DNA of 33,807 bases. It comes from an uncultured Candidatus Peregrinibacteria bacterium. GTDB lineage: Bacteria; Patescibacteriota; Gracilibacteria; Peribacterales; Peribacteraceae. Position 1 is the stretch's first letter. Every line of letters starts with the position of its first letter. Below, piece after piece: positions 1 to 8,965 of this stretch. Below the pieces are notes generated by a model. That model did not search any database. It was given only the letters and a program-made list of their open reading frames with translations, and had not been told where the DNA came from. The stretch is from NCBI GenBank assembly GCA_903854335.1, contig CAINVY010000009.1, forward strand, positions 1 through 33,807, written 5' to 3'. The position numbers and the translations under genes are program-made.

Positions 1-93
1 AACAAACAACAAAATTCCATGGTTCCCACTGAAAACACCGCCATCAACTCTGATAGTTCCACAAATGGTTACCGTTAGGAGGGTAACGGGGGT

Positions 94-136
94 GTGGGGG
101 GTGTAGGGAACCGAACAAGGTTCCCTCACCCCCCAC
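94..136. repeat. GC-rich inverted repeat (possible terminator without U-tract)
   Basis: A near-perfect inverted repeat: the left arm begins GTGGGGGGTG and the right arm ends CACCCCCCAC, giving about 18 pairs with one bulged T and a six-base loop. It lies about 100 bases beyond the stop of the large minus-strand surface gene. Neither strand has a T-run after it, so a classical rho-independent terminator is not shown. Alternative short stems (GTTACC/GGTAAC at 68-86) sit beside it. I see no gene in 1-234. Confidence 0.45.
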
Positions 137-234
137 GAAAAGATCATGACGAAGAAGAGATGCAGCTATGTTGGTTGGAGTTCAACTCTTCTGAAACTTA
201 AATACTTTCAGATACCCTATTTGAATCCCTCACA

Positions 235-3200
235 TCACTTCACCTTTGCACTGCTCGCACTCGATGCCGATGCGGAGGAAGCTTGCTCGCGCTTCAGAAG
301 GCGAAGAGCACGTCTTTTGGCTTCGGCTGCGGCAGCCGAGGAGGAAGATGCGGACAGTGCCTGCTTGCGTTTCTGCAACGTCGTGAGACTCGAAGAGCTC
401 GAGCTGCTCGTGAGATTTTGTATTGAACCCTTCACAGCAGCCTTTCCCGGTGTACCGAGTGTCGTGCTGTTCGTCCCGCCCGTTGTTCCGCGACTTCCTC
501 CGCCACTGCCCCCATTCACACTTCTGGCAGAGCTGGAACTGGAAGCAGGTTCCTCTGTAGAAACGCTGCTGGAGCTGGAAGATGATGTCTCCGAGGAGAC
601 AGAGCTGGAACTGGAACTGGTGCTTGAGCTTGAGCTCGGTGGAGAGCCCTGTATGTCATGCGACTCAAGACTTGATTCGGAGCTGGAGGTCGAATTCGAT
701 GAAGAGCTGGAACTGGAAGAAGTGGAGCTGGAGGAGGAGTTCGATGATGTACCACATTGATTTACATTCCATGTAGTTGTACCTGGACACGTAATGGTAT
801 CGCCAGTTTCTCGCGTCACCGTGGCATTGGTAAAGTCTGGCGGGTCGGTAATATCTCCAGAAGCATCTATGAGTCCATAGTTGTCCACTCTGCCCGAAAA
901 TATGCCTCCATAGATGGTACCGTAGTAGTTTGTAAATCCACCAGAGAATGTACCACCAGCAATGGCACCCATGAGATTCTGTACGTTGGGTATATTGCAA
1001 TTACCTGTTATATCAAAACCGTACCCCATAAATCTTGTAATCCCAATTACAGGTGAATCACCGTTTGCGATGGCATCATCTGAGAGCGCAAGATTAAAAT
1101 CTTTATAGAGATCATCCTGATACCACGGTGCCGAGATTGCTTGCCGTGTAGCTGCCGCATCATAAAACCAGTTTGCTGGATTTTCCCAGGCATTGTCTCC
1201 GCTTACGTTTTTGAAGTAGAGGGTAGTACCTAAAGCTACGCACGCGCTTCCATTCCAGTAATTTCCAGATGGACAATCACAAGTATTCTTAGTGCAAGAA
1301 CCATTTACGCATTGAGAATAGTCAGAGCAATAAGCTTGGGCTCCACCACAAATTGAGTCACTGCCACAAGATAAATTAGGGTCACAGTCATAACCACCAG
1401 GATTGCAACTTGAACCCAAAGGAGCATTACCAAAACAATTGCCACCCGCACAAACACTCGAAGCACACTGAGTCCCGTCAGTACAAGAATCTCCAGTGTT
1501 TAGAAGGGCTGCGCACGCACTCCCATCCCAATTGCCGAAAGCACAGTCACAAACATTCGTTGAAGTATCACAATGTCCCGTTGTTAACGAACATGCATCA
1601 TCGTCATCACAGCTTGAGCCATATTTGCTAGCGTCCGTACAAAGGTTGTGATGACAAGTATTTGGGCTTGCGCAGTACAAATCAGTTTGCGGACAATATG
1701 CTCCATCACCACCGCAAGTGTAGTCACTGCCGCACATAGCGATTCCATCACAATCAAAACAATCAATACAGCTTTGACCCAAAGTAGCTCCACCAATACA
1801 TACGGTGCCGCCATTACAAATGCCAGAGCTACATTGTCTAGCATCAGTACAGCTTTGCCCATTTTCAAGAGTCGCTACGCACGCGGTTCCATTAAAGAAA
1901 TCACCGCTTGCGCAAGAAATTGTTCCGCCATTATTTGTTACTGTTCCGTTGATGGTTAGCCCGCTTGATAGATCGAGAGTTGCTCCACGTTCCACCGTTA
2001 TATCTCCGTTAAGAGTTCCTGTGCCATTCACTGTTCCCCCGTTATCAAAAGCAGTTCCAGCACCGCTCGTAATTGTTGCCGAGCTATTAATGGTAACTGT
2101 ACCGTAACCATACATTCCCGCTCCAGCAGAAAAATTATTAATGGTCCCAGATATATCATTGATTGCACTTGATCCGTCCCATAGATACACACCATATCCA
2201 TTTCCATTATTATTGATGGTTCCACTGATTTCTTCAACATGTGCGCCCGGTGCCAAAAATACGCCGTGACCTCCGCCATTATTATCAACAACTCCCGAGA
2301 TATTGATTGCCATGCCACTCACGCCACTAAGGTATTCATTATCTATACCCTTACCGCTGCCAATATTCGTAACAGTTCCGCTCATGTCTGTTAAGGTACC
2401 TATATTGTAGATAGCGGAGCCACCATCGGCACTGTTTATAACGTTAATGTGCTGTATAGTTGCTTCGGCGCCAGAGGATAGAGAAATTGCGCTGTCTGTT
2501 GTACTTGGACCAGTATTCTCAATAGAATTTCCATATGCGCCGTCTATAATAACTCCCGTCACATTTTCAGAGACGGTGATGCAACTTCCGCTGGGTGAAG
2601 TAAGGCTTGTGTTAAGTGTGTACGTTCCGCTTGAGATAATTGTTCCGCAGGAGCCAACGTATACCGAACCGCCTTGGGCATCAAAAGTAACGGGTGAGGT
2701 TACGCACATTCCATAAGCATTTGTGCCATCAAAAATACTGCCTGAGTATTTTCCAATACTGGTGCAATCGAAGGTTTGTAACTGATATATTGTTGCACCA
2801 TTGTTAGTTAACGTGCCAATAATTGTAAGTCCGCCGGATAAATCAAGAGTTGAGTTAATTTCCAGTTTTATATCTCCGTTGAGTGTACCCGCACCGTTGA
2901 CCACCCAATTGTTGTCAAAACCTGTCCCACCGCCGGTGTTGGTAATTATTGGGGTGCTAAAAATTCCGACCGTTCCATTATTGTATATGCCGAAACCACT
3001 ACTGCTGTTATTGATGGTTCCACTGATGTCGGCAATAACAGCTCCCAACGTTTGGTTATAGATGCCATTGCCAACATTACTATTATTAACCGTTCCACTG
3101 ATTTTAGTAATGATCCCCTCGTTGAGGATACCAACCATTCTACCGCTATTGGTAACTGTCCCGGACATATCAGTTATCGTTCCATTGTTTTGGATCCCAG

Positions 3201-4413
3201 CATAGAAATCTCCACTACTTATGACCGTTATATTTTGAATGGTTGCCTCGGCTCCCACGCTAATATAAATTCCGTTTCCCGCCCCAGCATTTTCAATAGT
3301 ATACGTATTTGCTCCGTCGATAATTACGCCGGTTACATTTGGAGCAACCGTAATACAATCACCGCCGGATGAGGTAAGACTGGTAGTTAATGTGTATGTT
3401 CCGTAAGAGATTATTATTCCGCAAGAACCAATGTCTAGATTTCCACCATGGATTTGGGCGTCAAAATTTGGCAATGACACGCACATTGCATAATCATCTA
3501 AACCGTCAGAAATACTTCCAAGTGTTTTACCAATACTGGTGCAGTCGAAGCTGTACACTGGTGTTATTGATCCACCAATATTTGTTACTGTACCGCTGAT
3601 TGTAAGTCCGTTAGATAAGTCAATATTCGCCCAGGTTTCTACTGTTATAATTCCATTAATTGTGCCTGAGCCATTAACTGTTCCCTGGTTTTCAAAAATA
3701 GTTTCCACTCCTGAAAGTGTGATCGTAGATGTGCTACTAATTGTGATCATCCCGCTGGATTCATTATTAATACCAGTACCATCGCCAGTATTACTAACAG
3801 TTCCGCTTAAATTTGAAATTGTACCGAAGTTATCGATCCCGATACCCTCGTTGGTATTAACAATCGTTGCGCTAATGCTGGTAATTATGCCACTCGATTC
3901 GTTAATGATGCCCGCGCTACTAGGACTATTTTGATTAAGATCACCACTAATGCTAGTGATTGTGCCATAGTTATCAATGCCAAAATAATAACCATTATTA
4001 TTAAAAGCCCCAGTGATATCGGAGACAGTACCGTTGTTAACAATACCATGTGAATTTGAACTGTTTGTCACATTACCCAAAGTTACCGAATATCCACTTG
4101 GAATGCCTGCATCAGAAACAGAATTACTATCAATGACAATATTGGATCCATCCGGTGGCACACTATTTTCTTGCCAGTTCGTTGGCTCGTTCCAGCAAGA
4201 TGCTGGATCTACGCTTGTTTCGTTGCACTCTATAGAGCCAGTGCTCGCTCCGCCAATCCAGTGGAATGTGGGGGCAGATGATTCATCCCCGAGCAGATGA
4301 AAGTGTTTCAACGTCACGAATGCACCCATGAGGAGCACAACTGCGGCCACGAGCCCAAGCGCGATGCGCCTGCGGCGGGAAAGGAGAAGCGGCATATTTA
4401 TTTGTTGGGACAT
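235..4413 (-). CDS. Large membrane-anchored repeat-rich surface protein
   Basis: A 1392-residue protein of unrecognised family. A basic stretch (RRRR) and one hydrophobic segment (about 17-35) act as signal or N-terminal anchor. Residues about 100-830 are three modules of roughly 259 residues built from short Gly/Asn/Thr repeats of the type GTIxxISGTVxN, which predict a parallel beta-helix; two modules share FDCTSIGK, a Cys pair and GTYTL(T/N)TSLTS. Residues about 830-1060 are Cys-rich with EGF- or EB-like units such as GxSCxDxxQCxSxxC and end at CDCPSGNYWNGSACV. A further Gly-rich domain precedes a Ser-rich tail (from about 1220) and a Lys/Arg/Ala C-terminus. No C-terminal membrane segment or sorting motif is visible. 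It is probably exposed outside the cell as an adhesin or stalk-like protein; this is inferred from composition and architecture. It has its own promoter. Confidence 0.8.
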   Translation of the reverse strand: MSQQINMPLLLSRRRRIALGLVAAVVLLMGAFVTLKHFHLLGDESSAPTFHWIGGASTGSIECNETSVDPASCWNEPTNWQENSVPPDGSNIVIDSNSVSDAGIPSGYSVTLGNVTNSSNSHGIVNNGTVSDITGAFNNNGYYFGIDNYGTITSISGDLNQNSPSSAGIINESSGIITSISATIVNTNEGIGIDNFGTISNLSGTVSNTGDGTGINNESSGMITISSTSTITLSGVETIFENQGTVNGSGTINGIITVETWANIDLSNGLTISGTVTNIGGSITPVYSFDCTSIGKTLGSISDGLDDYAMCVSLPNFDAQIHGGNLDIGSCGIIISYGTYTLTTSLTSSGGDCITVAPNVTGVIIDGANTYTIENAGAGNGIYISVGAEATIQNITVISSGDFYAGIQNNGTITDMSGTVTNSGRMVGILNEGIITKISGTVNNSNVGNGIYNQTLGAVIADISGTINNSSSGFGIYNNGTVGIFSTPIITNTGGGTGFDNNWVVNGAGTLNGDIKLEINSTLDLSGGLTIIGTLTNNGATIYQLQTFDCTSIGKYSGSIFDGTNAYGMCVTSPVTFDAQGGSVYVGSCGTIISSGTYTLNTSLTSPSGSCITVSENVTGVIIDGAYGNSIENTGPSTTDSAISLSSGAEATIQHINVINSADGGSAIYNIGTLTDMSGTVTNIGSGKGIDNEYLSGVSGMAINISGVVDNNGGGHGVFLAPGAHVEEISGTINNNGNGYGVYLWDGSSAINDISGTINNFSAGAGMYGYGTVTINSSATITSGAGTAFDNGGTVNGTGTLNGDITVERGATLDLSSGLTINGTVTNNGGTISCASGDFFNGTACVATLENGQSCTDARQCSSGICNGGTVCIGGATLGQSCIDCFDCDGIAMCGSDYTCGGDGAYCPQTDLYCASPNTCHHNLCTDASKYGSSCDDDDACSLTTGHCDTSTNVCDCAFGNWDGSACAALLNTGDSCTDGTQCASSVCAGGNCFGNAPLGSSCNPGGYDCDPNLSCGSDSICGGAQAYCSDYSQCVNGSCTKNTCDCPSGNYWNGSACVALGTTLYFKNVSGDNAWENPANWFYDAAATRQAISAPWYQDDLYKDFNLALSDDAIANGDSPVIGITRFMGYGFDITGNCNIPNVQNLMGAIAGGTFSGGFTNYYGTIYGGIFSGRVDNYGLIDASGDITDPPDFTNATVTRETGDTITCPGTTTWNVNQCGTSSNSSSSSTSSSSSSSSNSTSSSESSLESHDIQGSPPSSSSSTSSSSSSVSSETSSSSSSSVSTEEPASSSSSARSVNGGSGGGSRGTTGGTNSTTLGTPGKAAVKGSIQNLTSSSSSSSLTTLQKRKQALSASSSSAAAAEAKRRALRLLKREQASSASASSASSAKVK
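500..750. repeat. Low-complexity Ser-codon repeat inside the surface gene
   Basis: On the minus strand this stretch is runs of serine codons with scattered Glu, Thr and Val (poly-Ser linkers). On the plus strand the same DNA reads as CTGGAA/GAGCTG-type repeats, giving a spurious Leu/Glu reading frame. Such DNA is prone to slippage, so Ser tract length may vary between strains or in assembly. Confidence 0.7.
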
Positions 4414-4423
4414 AAATCCAAGT

Positions 4424-4452
4424 ATTATAGCAAACTATTGATGATTTTGGAA
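4424..4452 (-). promoter_or_regulatory. Promoter of the surface-protein gene, near-leaderless
   Basis: A perfect -10 TATAAT (4424-4429) lies only 10 bases before the ATG, with a weak -35 TTCCAA (4447-4452) at 17-base spacing. The predicted transcript would start about 4 bases before the start codon. No Shine-Dalgarno sequence precedes this ATG or the next in-frame ATG. Confidence 0.6.
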
Positions 4453-4569
4453 GAGCAGAGAGGGGGAGAGAGCTATCGAAGAAACAGCAGAAGGAAGCCA
4501 AGGAGTCTTTTCTTCGTAAGCGACGCATCAAGAATTTTGTATGCTCTGCTTTCTTTGCTGTTTCTCTTC

Positions 4570-6822
4570 TCACATACTTGTCCTCTCCAGAAACACCTTC
4601 CTCGGTTTCGCCCCGTCCGGCGGACCGATGAGCCCCTTTTCTTCCATGATGTCGAGCAGTCGGGCCGCGCGTGCGTAGCCGACTTTCAATTGTCGTTGCA
4701 TCAAGCTCGCGGAAGCTTTGCCCGTTTCCTGCACGACGCGCAGCGCCTCGAAGAACATCTCGTCGCCGCCGTTGTCATCCGCGTCGAGATTGATGGTTCC
4801 CGTTGTGCTCGTTGCGATGTCATTCTCGGTCGGCAAACTGTCTCCGCCCTCGCCATCATCATCGCCTTCCTCGCTCATGCCGATCTGTTCCGTGATCTTT
4901 CCGCCGCCGGCGATCTTCACGGCATTCACCACGCGTTCCATCTCCTTCGTGTCGGTGAAGATGCCCTGCACGCGAATGGGCTTCGGCGTCTTCGCGTCCA
5001 TGTAAAGCATGTCGCCCTGTCCCAGAAGATCCTCCGCGCCGATGGCATCGAGGATCGTGCGTGAGTCGACGGAGCTCACCACGCGGAACGCAATGCGCGT
5101 GGGGATGTTGGCTTTGATGAGACCCGTGATGACGTCCACCGACGGACGCTGCGTGGCGATAATGAGGTGCATGCCGCAGGCGCGGGCCATCTGCGCAATG
5201 CGGGCGATCATCGTCTCCGTGTCGCGGCGGTACTGACGCATCATGAGATCGGCGAGCTCGTCGATGACGATGACGATGCGCGGGAGCATGTTCGAGTCCT
5301 CCTTCTGTTTCTCGTTGTACTCAAAAATGTTGCGCGCGCCCTGTTCGGAGAAGCGATGGAGACGGCGTCCCATTTCCGCCACGGCCCATCGCAGCGCCTG
5401 CAACGCGCGCTCGGCTTCCGCGAGGACGGGCGTGAGGAGGTGGGGAATGCCGTCGTAGGGCATCAGCTCGACGCGTTTGGGATCGATGAGGATGAACTTC
5501 AATTCATGCGGCGCATTCTGGTAGAGGAGCGCGGTGAGAAACGTATTCATACAGACGGACTTTCCCGATCCCGTGGCACCGGCGATGAGAAGGTGCGGCA
5601 TGTTCTCGAGATTCGCGACGTACGCTTCGCCCGAGACGTCTCGGCCGAGCGGGAGTGTGAGTGACGATTGGCTCTGGACGAACGCGGGGCTTTCGAGAAT
5701 TTCGCGCAGGTGCACGGTGGAACGGTGGGCGTTGGGCATCTCGATACCCACGAGGGACTTGCCGGGAATAGGCGCTTCGATGCGCAGGCTGGGCGCGGCG
5801 AGGGCAAGAGCGAGGTCGTCTTTGAGCGCGCCGATCCTCGCGATCTTCACACCCTCGGCCGGCTCAAGCGTGAACTGCGTGACGGTCGGACCGGGCCGCG
5901 CGTCACGCATCGTCACCACTACGTCGAACTCTCGCAGCTTCTCTTCAATCAGTTTCGCCTGTTTCTTCAAGTCTTCGTCGTTGATCATGAGCTTGCTCTG
6001 CTCGTTCTCAAGGAGATCGAAGCTCGGAAACGTCCACTCCTCGAAGCGCGTGTCCGTCATGCGAATACTGTCCGGCTTGAGTTTCTTCAGCGACGCTGCG
6101 GCTTTGCTTCCCTTGCTCTTGGATGCGAGCGCGAAGGCCGGACGCACGATGTTCAGCTCGGGAACGGGAGTGTCCTGTTCGACGAGGTCATCATCGTCCT
6201 CCTCCTTTTCCTTCTTCGTCATTTCTTCCTCTTCGTCGTCTTCCATTTCCTCATCCTCAAGCGTGACGATCTCTCGGTCGCGCACGCGCTCCTTCTTCTT
6301 GGATGCATGGAAGAGTGACGTCAACAAACTGAAATCCGGTTCGAAGAGAATGAGAACACCTACCAGAAATATCGCGCCAAGGACGGTGTAGCCCACGGCC
6401 GGACTGAAAAAGCGGAGGATGGGGAGCGCGATCAGGAAGCCGATAGCTCCCGCGAGTTCGTCCTTACGCGTGAAGATCTCGTCGAACGGTGCGCCGATGT
6501 GGATGAGTCCGAGGAACGAGAGGAAGCAGAGGAGCAATCCCAGCGAGCGTCGCGCTTCGATGGTAGCGTCGGGGGCGATCCAGTGGAGGATTCCCGACCC
6601 GATGAGGAAGAGGGGAATCAGCACGCCCCATGCCCCGGCAAGAAACCGCAGGAACGCATTCAGTTCGTCGCCAACATTCCCGGCAGCGCCGCGCAGGGCC
6701 AAAATGAAGAGGATGCCGAGACAGATTTGGACAATTCCGGTGATGGCTGACTTCGTCCCCGATTTGAGATCGAGCTTCTCCTTTGCCGCCTTTCTCTTTG
6801 CCTTGCGTCGGGGCCGTGGCAT
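4570..6822 (-). CDS. ftsK: DNA translocase FtsK/SpoIIIE
   Basis: A 750-residue septal DNA pump that moves chromosome ends across the closing division septum using ATP. The N-terminus has four or five membrane segments between residues about 31 and 160. A very acidic linker (about 188-212) follows, then the alpha/beta motor with Walker A GATGSGKS (415-422) and Walker B ending IDELAD (D521, E522), and a C-terminal gamma winged helix (about 685-745, with GYARAARLLDIMEEKGL) that reads KOPS-like polar DNA sites. The linker is much shorter than in E. coli FtsK and close to SpoIIIE size. The ATG start is supported by a promoter 8 bases upstream. It is divergent from the reductase gene. Family identification is secure. 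Confidence 0.97.
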   Translation of the reverse strand: MPRPRRKAKRKAAKEKLDLKSGTKSAITGIVQICLGILFILALRGAAGNVGDELNAFLRFLAGAWGVLIPLFLIGSGILHWIAPDATIEARRSLGLLLCFLSFLGLIHIGAPFDEIFTRKDELAGAIGFLIALPILRFFSPAVGYTVLGAIFLVGVLILFEPDFSLLTSLFHASKKKERVRDREIVTLEDEEMEDDEEEEMTKKEKEEDDDDLVEQDTPVPELNIVRPAFALASKSKGSKAAASLKKLKPDSIRMTDTRFEEWTFPSFDLLENEQSKLMINDEDLKKQAKLIEEKLREFDVVVTMRDARPGPTVTQFTLEPAEGVKIARIGALKDDLALALAAPSLRIEAPIPGKSLVGIEMPNAHRSTVHLREILESPAFVQSQSSLTLPLGRDVSGEAYVANLENMPHLLIAGATGSGKSVCMNTFLTALLYQNAPHELKFILIDPKRVELMPYDGIPHLLTPVLAEAERALQALRWAVAEMGRRLHRFSEQGARNIFEYNEKQKEDSNMLPRIVIVIDELADLMMRQYRRDTETMIARIAQMARACGMHLIIATQRPSVDVITGLIKANIPTRIAFRVVSSVDSRTILDAIGAEDLLGQGDMLYMDAKTPKPIRVQGIFTDTKEMERVVNAVKIAGGGKITEQIGMSEEGDDDGEGGDSLPTENDIATSTTGTINLDADDNGGDEMFFEALRVVQETGKASASLMQRQLKVGYARAARLLDIMEEKGLIGPPDGAKPRKVFLERTSM

Positions 6823-6830
6823 CGGGGGAT

Positions 6831-6859
6831 AGTATAGAAGGGAAATGCGGGAATATGAA
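6831..6859 (-). promoter_or_regulatory. ftsK promoter, leaderless geometry
   Basis: -35 TTCATA (6854-6859), a 17-base spacer and -10 TATACT (6831-6836), followed by exactly 8 bases and the ftsK ATG. Transcription would start at or 1-2 bases before the start codon. The geometry matches the dockerin-gene promoter at 23768-23796. Confidence 0.65.
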
Positions 6860-6970
6860 GGGGGGTTTTTGGTTCGAGGAAACCAACGATGTTTAGGATT
6901 CCAGGCATTCCGAGGATTTCAGGACAACACTCTTCGGTTTCTTTGGATTCCTTCTCCCGAGTCCCAACGC

Positions 6971-6976
6971 TATCAT
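6971..6976 (+). promoter_or_regulatory. -10 box of the reductase gene, leaderless geometry
   Basis: TATCAT, 5 of 6 matches to the -10 consensus, lies 6 bases before the ATG at 6983. No convincing -35 is visible at 16-18 bases. It supports the ATG at 6983 over the in-frame upstream codons from 6845. Confidence 0.45.
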
Positions 6977-6982
6977 CCTTCC

Positions 6983-7807
6983 ATGAACGTTCTGATTTTC
7001 GGTGCGAAGGGATATTTGGGATCGCTTTTCGCTTCCCTCTATCCACATGCTTTGACTCCTTCCGTCGATATCGCCGATGCCGCCTCGGTAGCGCAGATTC
7101 TCGATCAGGAGAAGCCGGACATCGTCATCAATTGCGCGGGCAAGACCGGCAGGCCGAATGTCGATTGGTGCGAAACGCACCGAGAAGAGACACTGCGAAG
7201 CAACGTCACCGGTCCGCTCGTCCTTTTACAGGAGTGCGGCTCGCGCGGTATCTACTGGGTGCACATTGGATCCGGTTGCATCTATGAAGGGGAAGGCGGG
7301 AGCAGGGGGTATACGGAAGAGGATCCGCCGAACTTCACGGGGAGTTTCTATTCGCGCACGAAGCTCTGGAGCGATCAGATCCTTAGAGAGTTTCCCGTGT
7401 TGAATCTTCGGATTCGCATGCCGTTCGACGGTTCGCTCTCCGGCAGAAATCTTCTCACGAAGCTGCGCGGCTACAGTCGTGTTCTCGATGTTCGCAATTC
7501 TCTTACCTATCTTCCGGATTTTCTCCGCGCTGCGTCGTCGCTCATGGAGCGTCGTATCACGGGGACATTTAATGTCGTCAATGAGGGTGCGATTTCTCCG
7601 TACGAAGTGATGCAACTCTTTGCGGAGATTGTCGATCCCACCCATGCGTTCGAACGTCTCACGCTGGAGGATCTCTCTTCCGTTGTTTCTGCGGGTCGCA
7701 GCAATTGCATCTTGAGTGCTGGGAAACTGAAGAGAGAGGGGATCGAGATGCAACCTGTTCGTCAGGCGCTGACGGAGGCGATGAACATGATGAAGTCTCT
7801 GTTGTAA
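6983..7807 (+). CDS. RmlD-like NAD(P)-dependent sugar-nucleotide reductase/epimerase
   Basis: A 274-residue short-chain dehydrogenase of the extended type. The N-terminus MNVLIFGAKGYLG holds the GxxGxxG dinucleotide-binding loop (7-13). The conserved NCAGKTG segment follows, and the catalytic pair is Y123/K127 in YSRTK. The closest recognisable group is dTDP-4-dehydrorhamnose reductase (RmlD), the last step of dTDP-rhamnose synthesis; the C-terminal FNVVNEGAISPYEVM fits that family. No rmlA, B or C lies nearby, so the exact substrate is open. The start at 6983 is chosen because the homologous fold starts there and a -10 box sits just upstream; the earlier in-frame codons give an unlikely peptide. 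Confidence 0.85.
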   Translation: MNVLIFGAKGYLGSLFASLYPHALTPSVDIADAASVAQILDQEKPDIVINCAGKTGRPNVDWCETHREETLRSNVTGPLVLLQECGSRGIYWVHIGSGCIYEGEGGSRGYTEEDPPNFTGSFYSRTKLWSDQILREFPVLNLRIRMPFDGSLSGRNLLTKLRGYSRVLDVRNSLTYLPDFLRAASSLMERRITGTFNVVNEGAISPYEVMQLFAEIVDPTHAFERLTLEDLSSVVSAGRSNCILSAGKLKREGIEMQPVRQALTEAMNMMKSLL

Positions 7808-7899
7808 CTGTGTCTGTTGTTTTCATGCACACCTCGAGGAGGAACGTGAACATGCAAAGCTACTCCATCCGAGAAGCGATGCATGTAAAGAGGAAGATT

Positions 7900-7928
7900 T
7901 TGACCGATAGCCTCTCCTCCAGGACAAT
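7900..7928 (+). promoter_or_regulatory. Promoter of the first lipoprotein gene, leaderless geometry
   Basis: -35 TTGACC (7900-7905), a 17-base spacer and -10 GACAAT (7923-7928), followed by 8 bases and the ATG at 7937. The -10 is weak (4 of 6), but the spacing equals that of ftsK and the dockerin gene. Confidence 0.5.
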
Positions 7929-7936
7929 ACAAACAT

Positions 7937-8293
7937 ATGACAACCTTCTCACCGCTTGGAACTTCTAAAAACTTCGTTCTCCCACTCGTGCTGACAGCGC
8001 TCATCGCCGTTTCACTTGCCGGTTGCAGTACGCTGCAGAAGCAGACGACGACCACCGGAACCGGCACGACGAAGTCGGCTGTGAAGAAACCGGCCGTGAA
8101 GAAGTCAGCGGCGAAGAAGCCAGTGGCGAAGAAGACGACAAAGAAAGTCGCAACGAAGAAGGTGGTCGCTCACGGGTTCTGCTGTGTGAGGAAGGGGCTG
8201 ACCTGTATTTCTTCTACGCAAGCGCAGTGCAAGACGAATGGGGAAATATTCAATCTGAGTAAGAGTGCTTGTGATACGACGTGTGCCTCCTAA
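7937..8293 (+). CDS. Small Lys-rich lipoprotein with Cys-rich C-terminus
   Basis: A 118-residue predicted lipoprotein. The signal peptide ends in the lipobox LAGC, with C30 as the lipidated residue. A Thr-rich stretch and a repetitive linker of KKPAVKKSAAKKP type follow, resembling the basic tails of histone H1. The last 40 residues hold six cysteines (CC, C, C, C, C), likely a small disulfide-bonded domain. Function is unknown; the basic linker could hold the protein against an acidic envelope polymer or nucleic acid (inference). It is followed by two more lipoproteins of similar design. Confidence 0.8.
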   Translation: MTTFSPLGTSKNFVLPLVLTALIAVSLAGCSTLQKQTTTTGTGTTKSAVKKPAVKKSAAKKPVAKKTTKKVATKKVVAHGFCCVRKGLTCISSTQAQCKTNGEIFNLSKSACDTTCAS

Positions 8294-8340
8294 GCTGAGA
8301 CGTTTTGTGGAAAGATACGATCCCTGTAAAGCGGAACATT

Positions 8341-8369
8341 TTGACGGGAATCTTTTCCAGAAGGATGAT
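8341..8369 (+). promoter_or_regulatory. Possible promoter of the second lipoprotein gene
   Basis: -35 TTGACG (8341-8346), a 17-base spacer and -10 GATGAT (8364-8369), 11 bases before the ATG at 8381. The -10 matches 4 of 6, so this is tentative. Confidence 0.4.
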
Positions 8370-8380
8370 AGAAACCACGC

Positions 8381-8935
8381 ATGACTGAACAATATTTTAT
8401 GAAGAACGTTGCGTGGCGATCTCTCGTGGCAGGTACGTGCTTGGTCGTAGGTGTGGCCGCCGTGTCAGGTTGTACCTCATCATCGAAGACCATTTCAACA
8501 AGCGCTCTCACGGCCACGGGGTCTTCAAAGAAGGCGGCGATTAAACAGAAGAAATCGAATGCAAAGATGGGAAAGACGACGTCGAAAGGACAACCAAACA
8601 AGAGAATTTCGTCCGGTTCTTCTCGCTCCAGTCTTACGAACGGATGGAAACTTGTGACGAACGGTCGGTGGCGTGATGTGAGCGGGGATTGGATTACCTA
8701 TACGCATGGCGTCCTGAAGTGGAGTGATGATAATGGACAATCTTGGTATGAATCTGATGGAACGTGGGAAGGAGAGAATGGCGTCTGGTACATGCTGGAT
8801 GCACATCGTACGCTTTCCGTTTCACGATCTCCTCGTGGGGGAAAGTGGAATGTCGTGAGTACCGGTATCTGGGTAGACGGTCATGGAGCTGCATTTAAAA
8901 TTGACGCGCGTGGAAAACTTTGGACGCAGTCATAA
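8381..8935 (+). CDS. Lipoprotein with Trp-rich repeat domain
   Basis: 184 residues. The signal peptide ends VSGC (C31). An alternative start at ATG 8399 gives a more standard signal sequence beginning MKNVAWR. A Lys/Ser-rich linker follows (about 45-85). The C-terminal half repeats a Trp-centred pattern (GRWRDVSGDW, GQSWYESDGTW, GKWNVVSTGIW), which suggests three or four short beta-hairpin units, perhaps a binding domain. The family is not recognised. It shares its lipobox-plus-basic-linker layout with both neighbours, so the three probably form one envelope gene set. Confidence 0.8.
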   Translation: MTEQYFMKNVAWRSLVAGTCLVVGVAAVSGCTSSSKTISTSALTATGSSKKAAIKQKKSNAKMGKTTSKGQPNKRISSGSSRSSLTNGWKLVTNGRWRDVSGDWITYTHGVLKWSDDNGQSWYESDGTWEGENGVWYMLDAHRTLSVSRSPRGGKWNVVSTGIWVDGHGAAFKIDARGKLWTQS

Positions 8936-8965
8936 GCATTCTCTTTTATTTCTTTCCTTTTCTTT

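Noticed and set aside
146-760. Plus-strand frame of 204 codons rich in Leu-Glu repeats
   Set aside because: It is the antisense image of the poly-Ser tail of the large surface protein, has no promoter or plausible start, and its composition is fully explained by the serine-codon repeats.
5167-6391. Several plus-strand open frames within ftsK
   Set aside because: They are antisense shadows of a conserved motor protein in GC-rich DNA; the Walker motifs fix the real frame.
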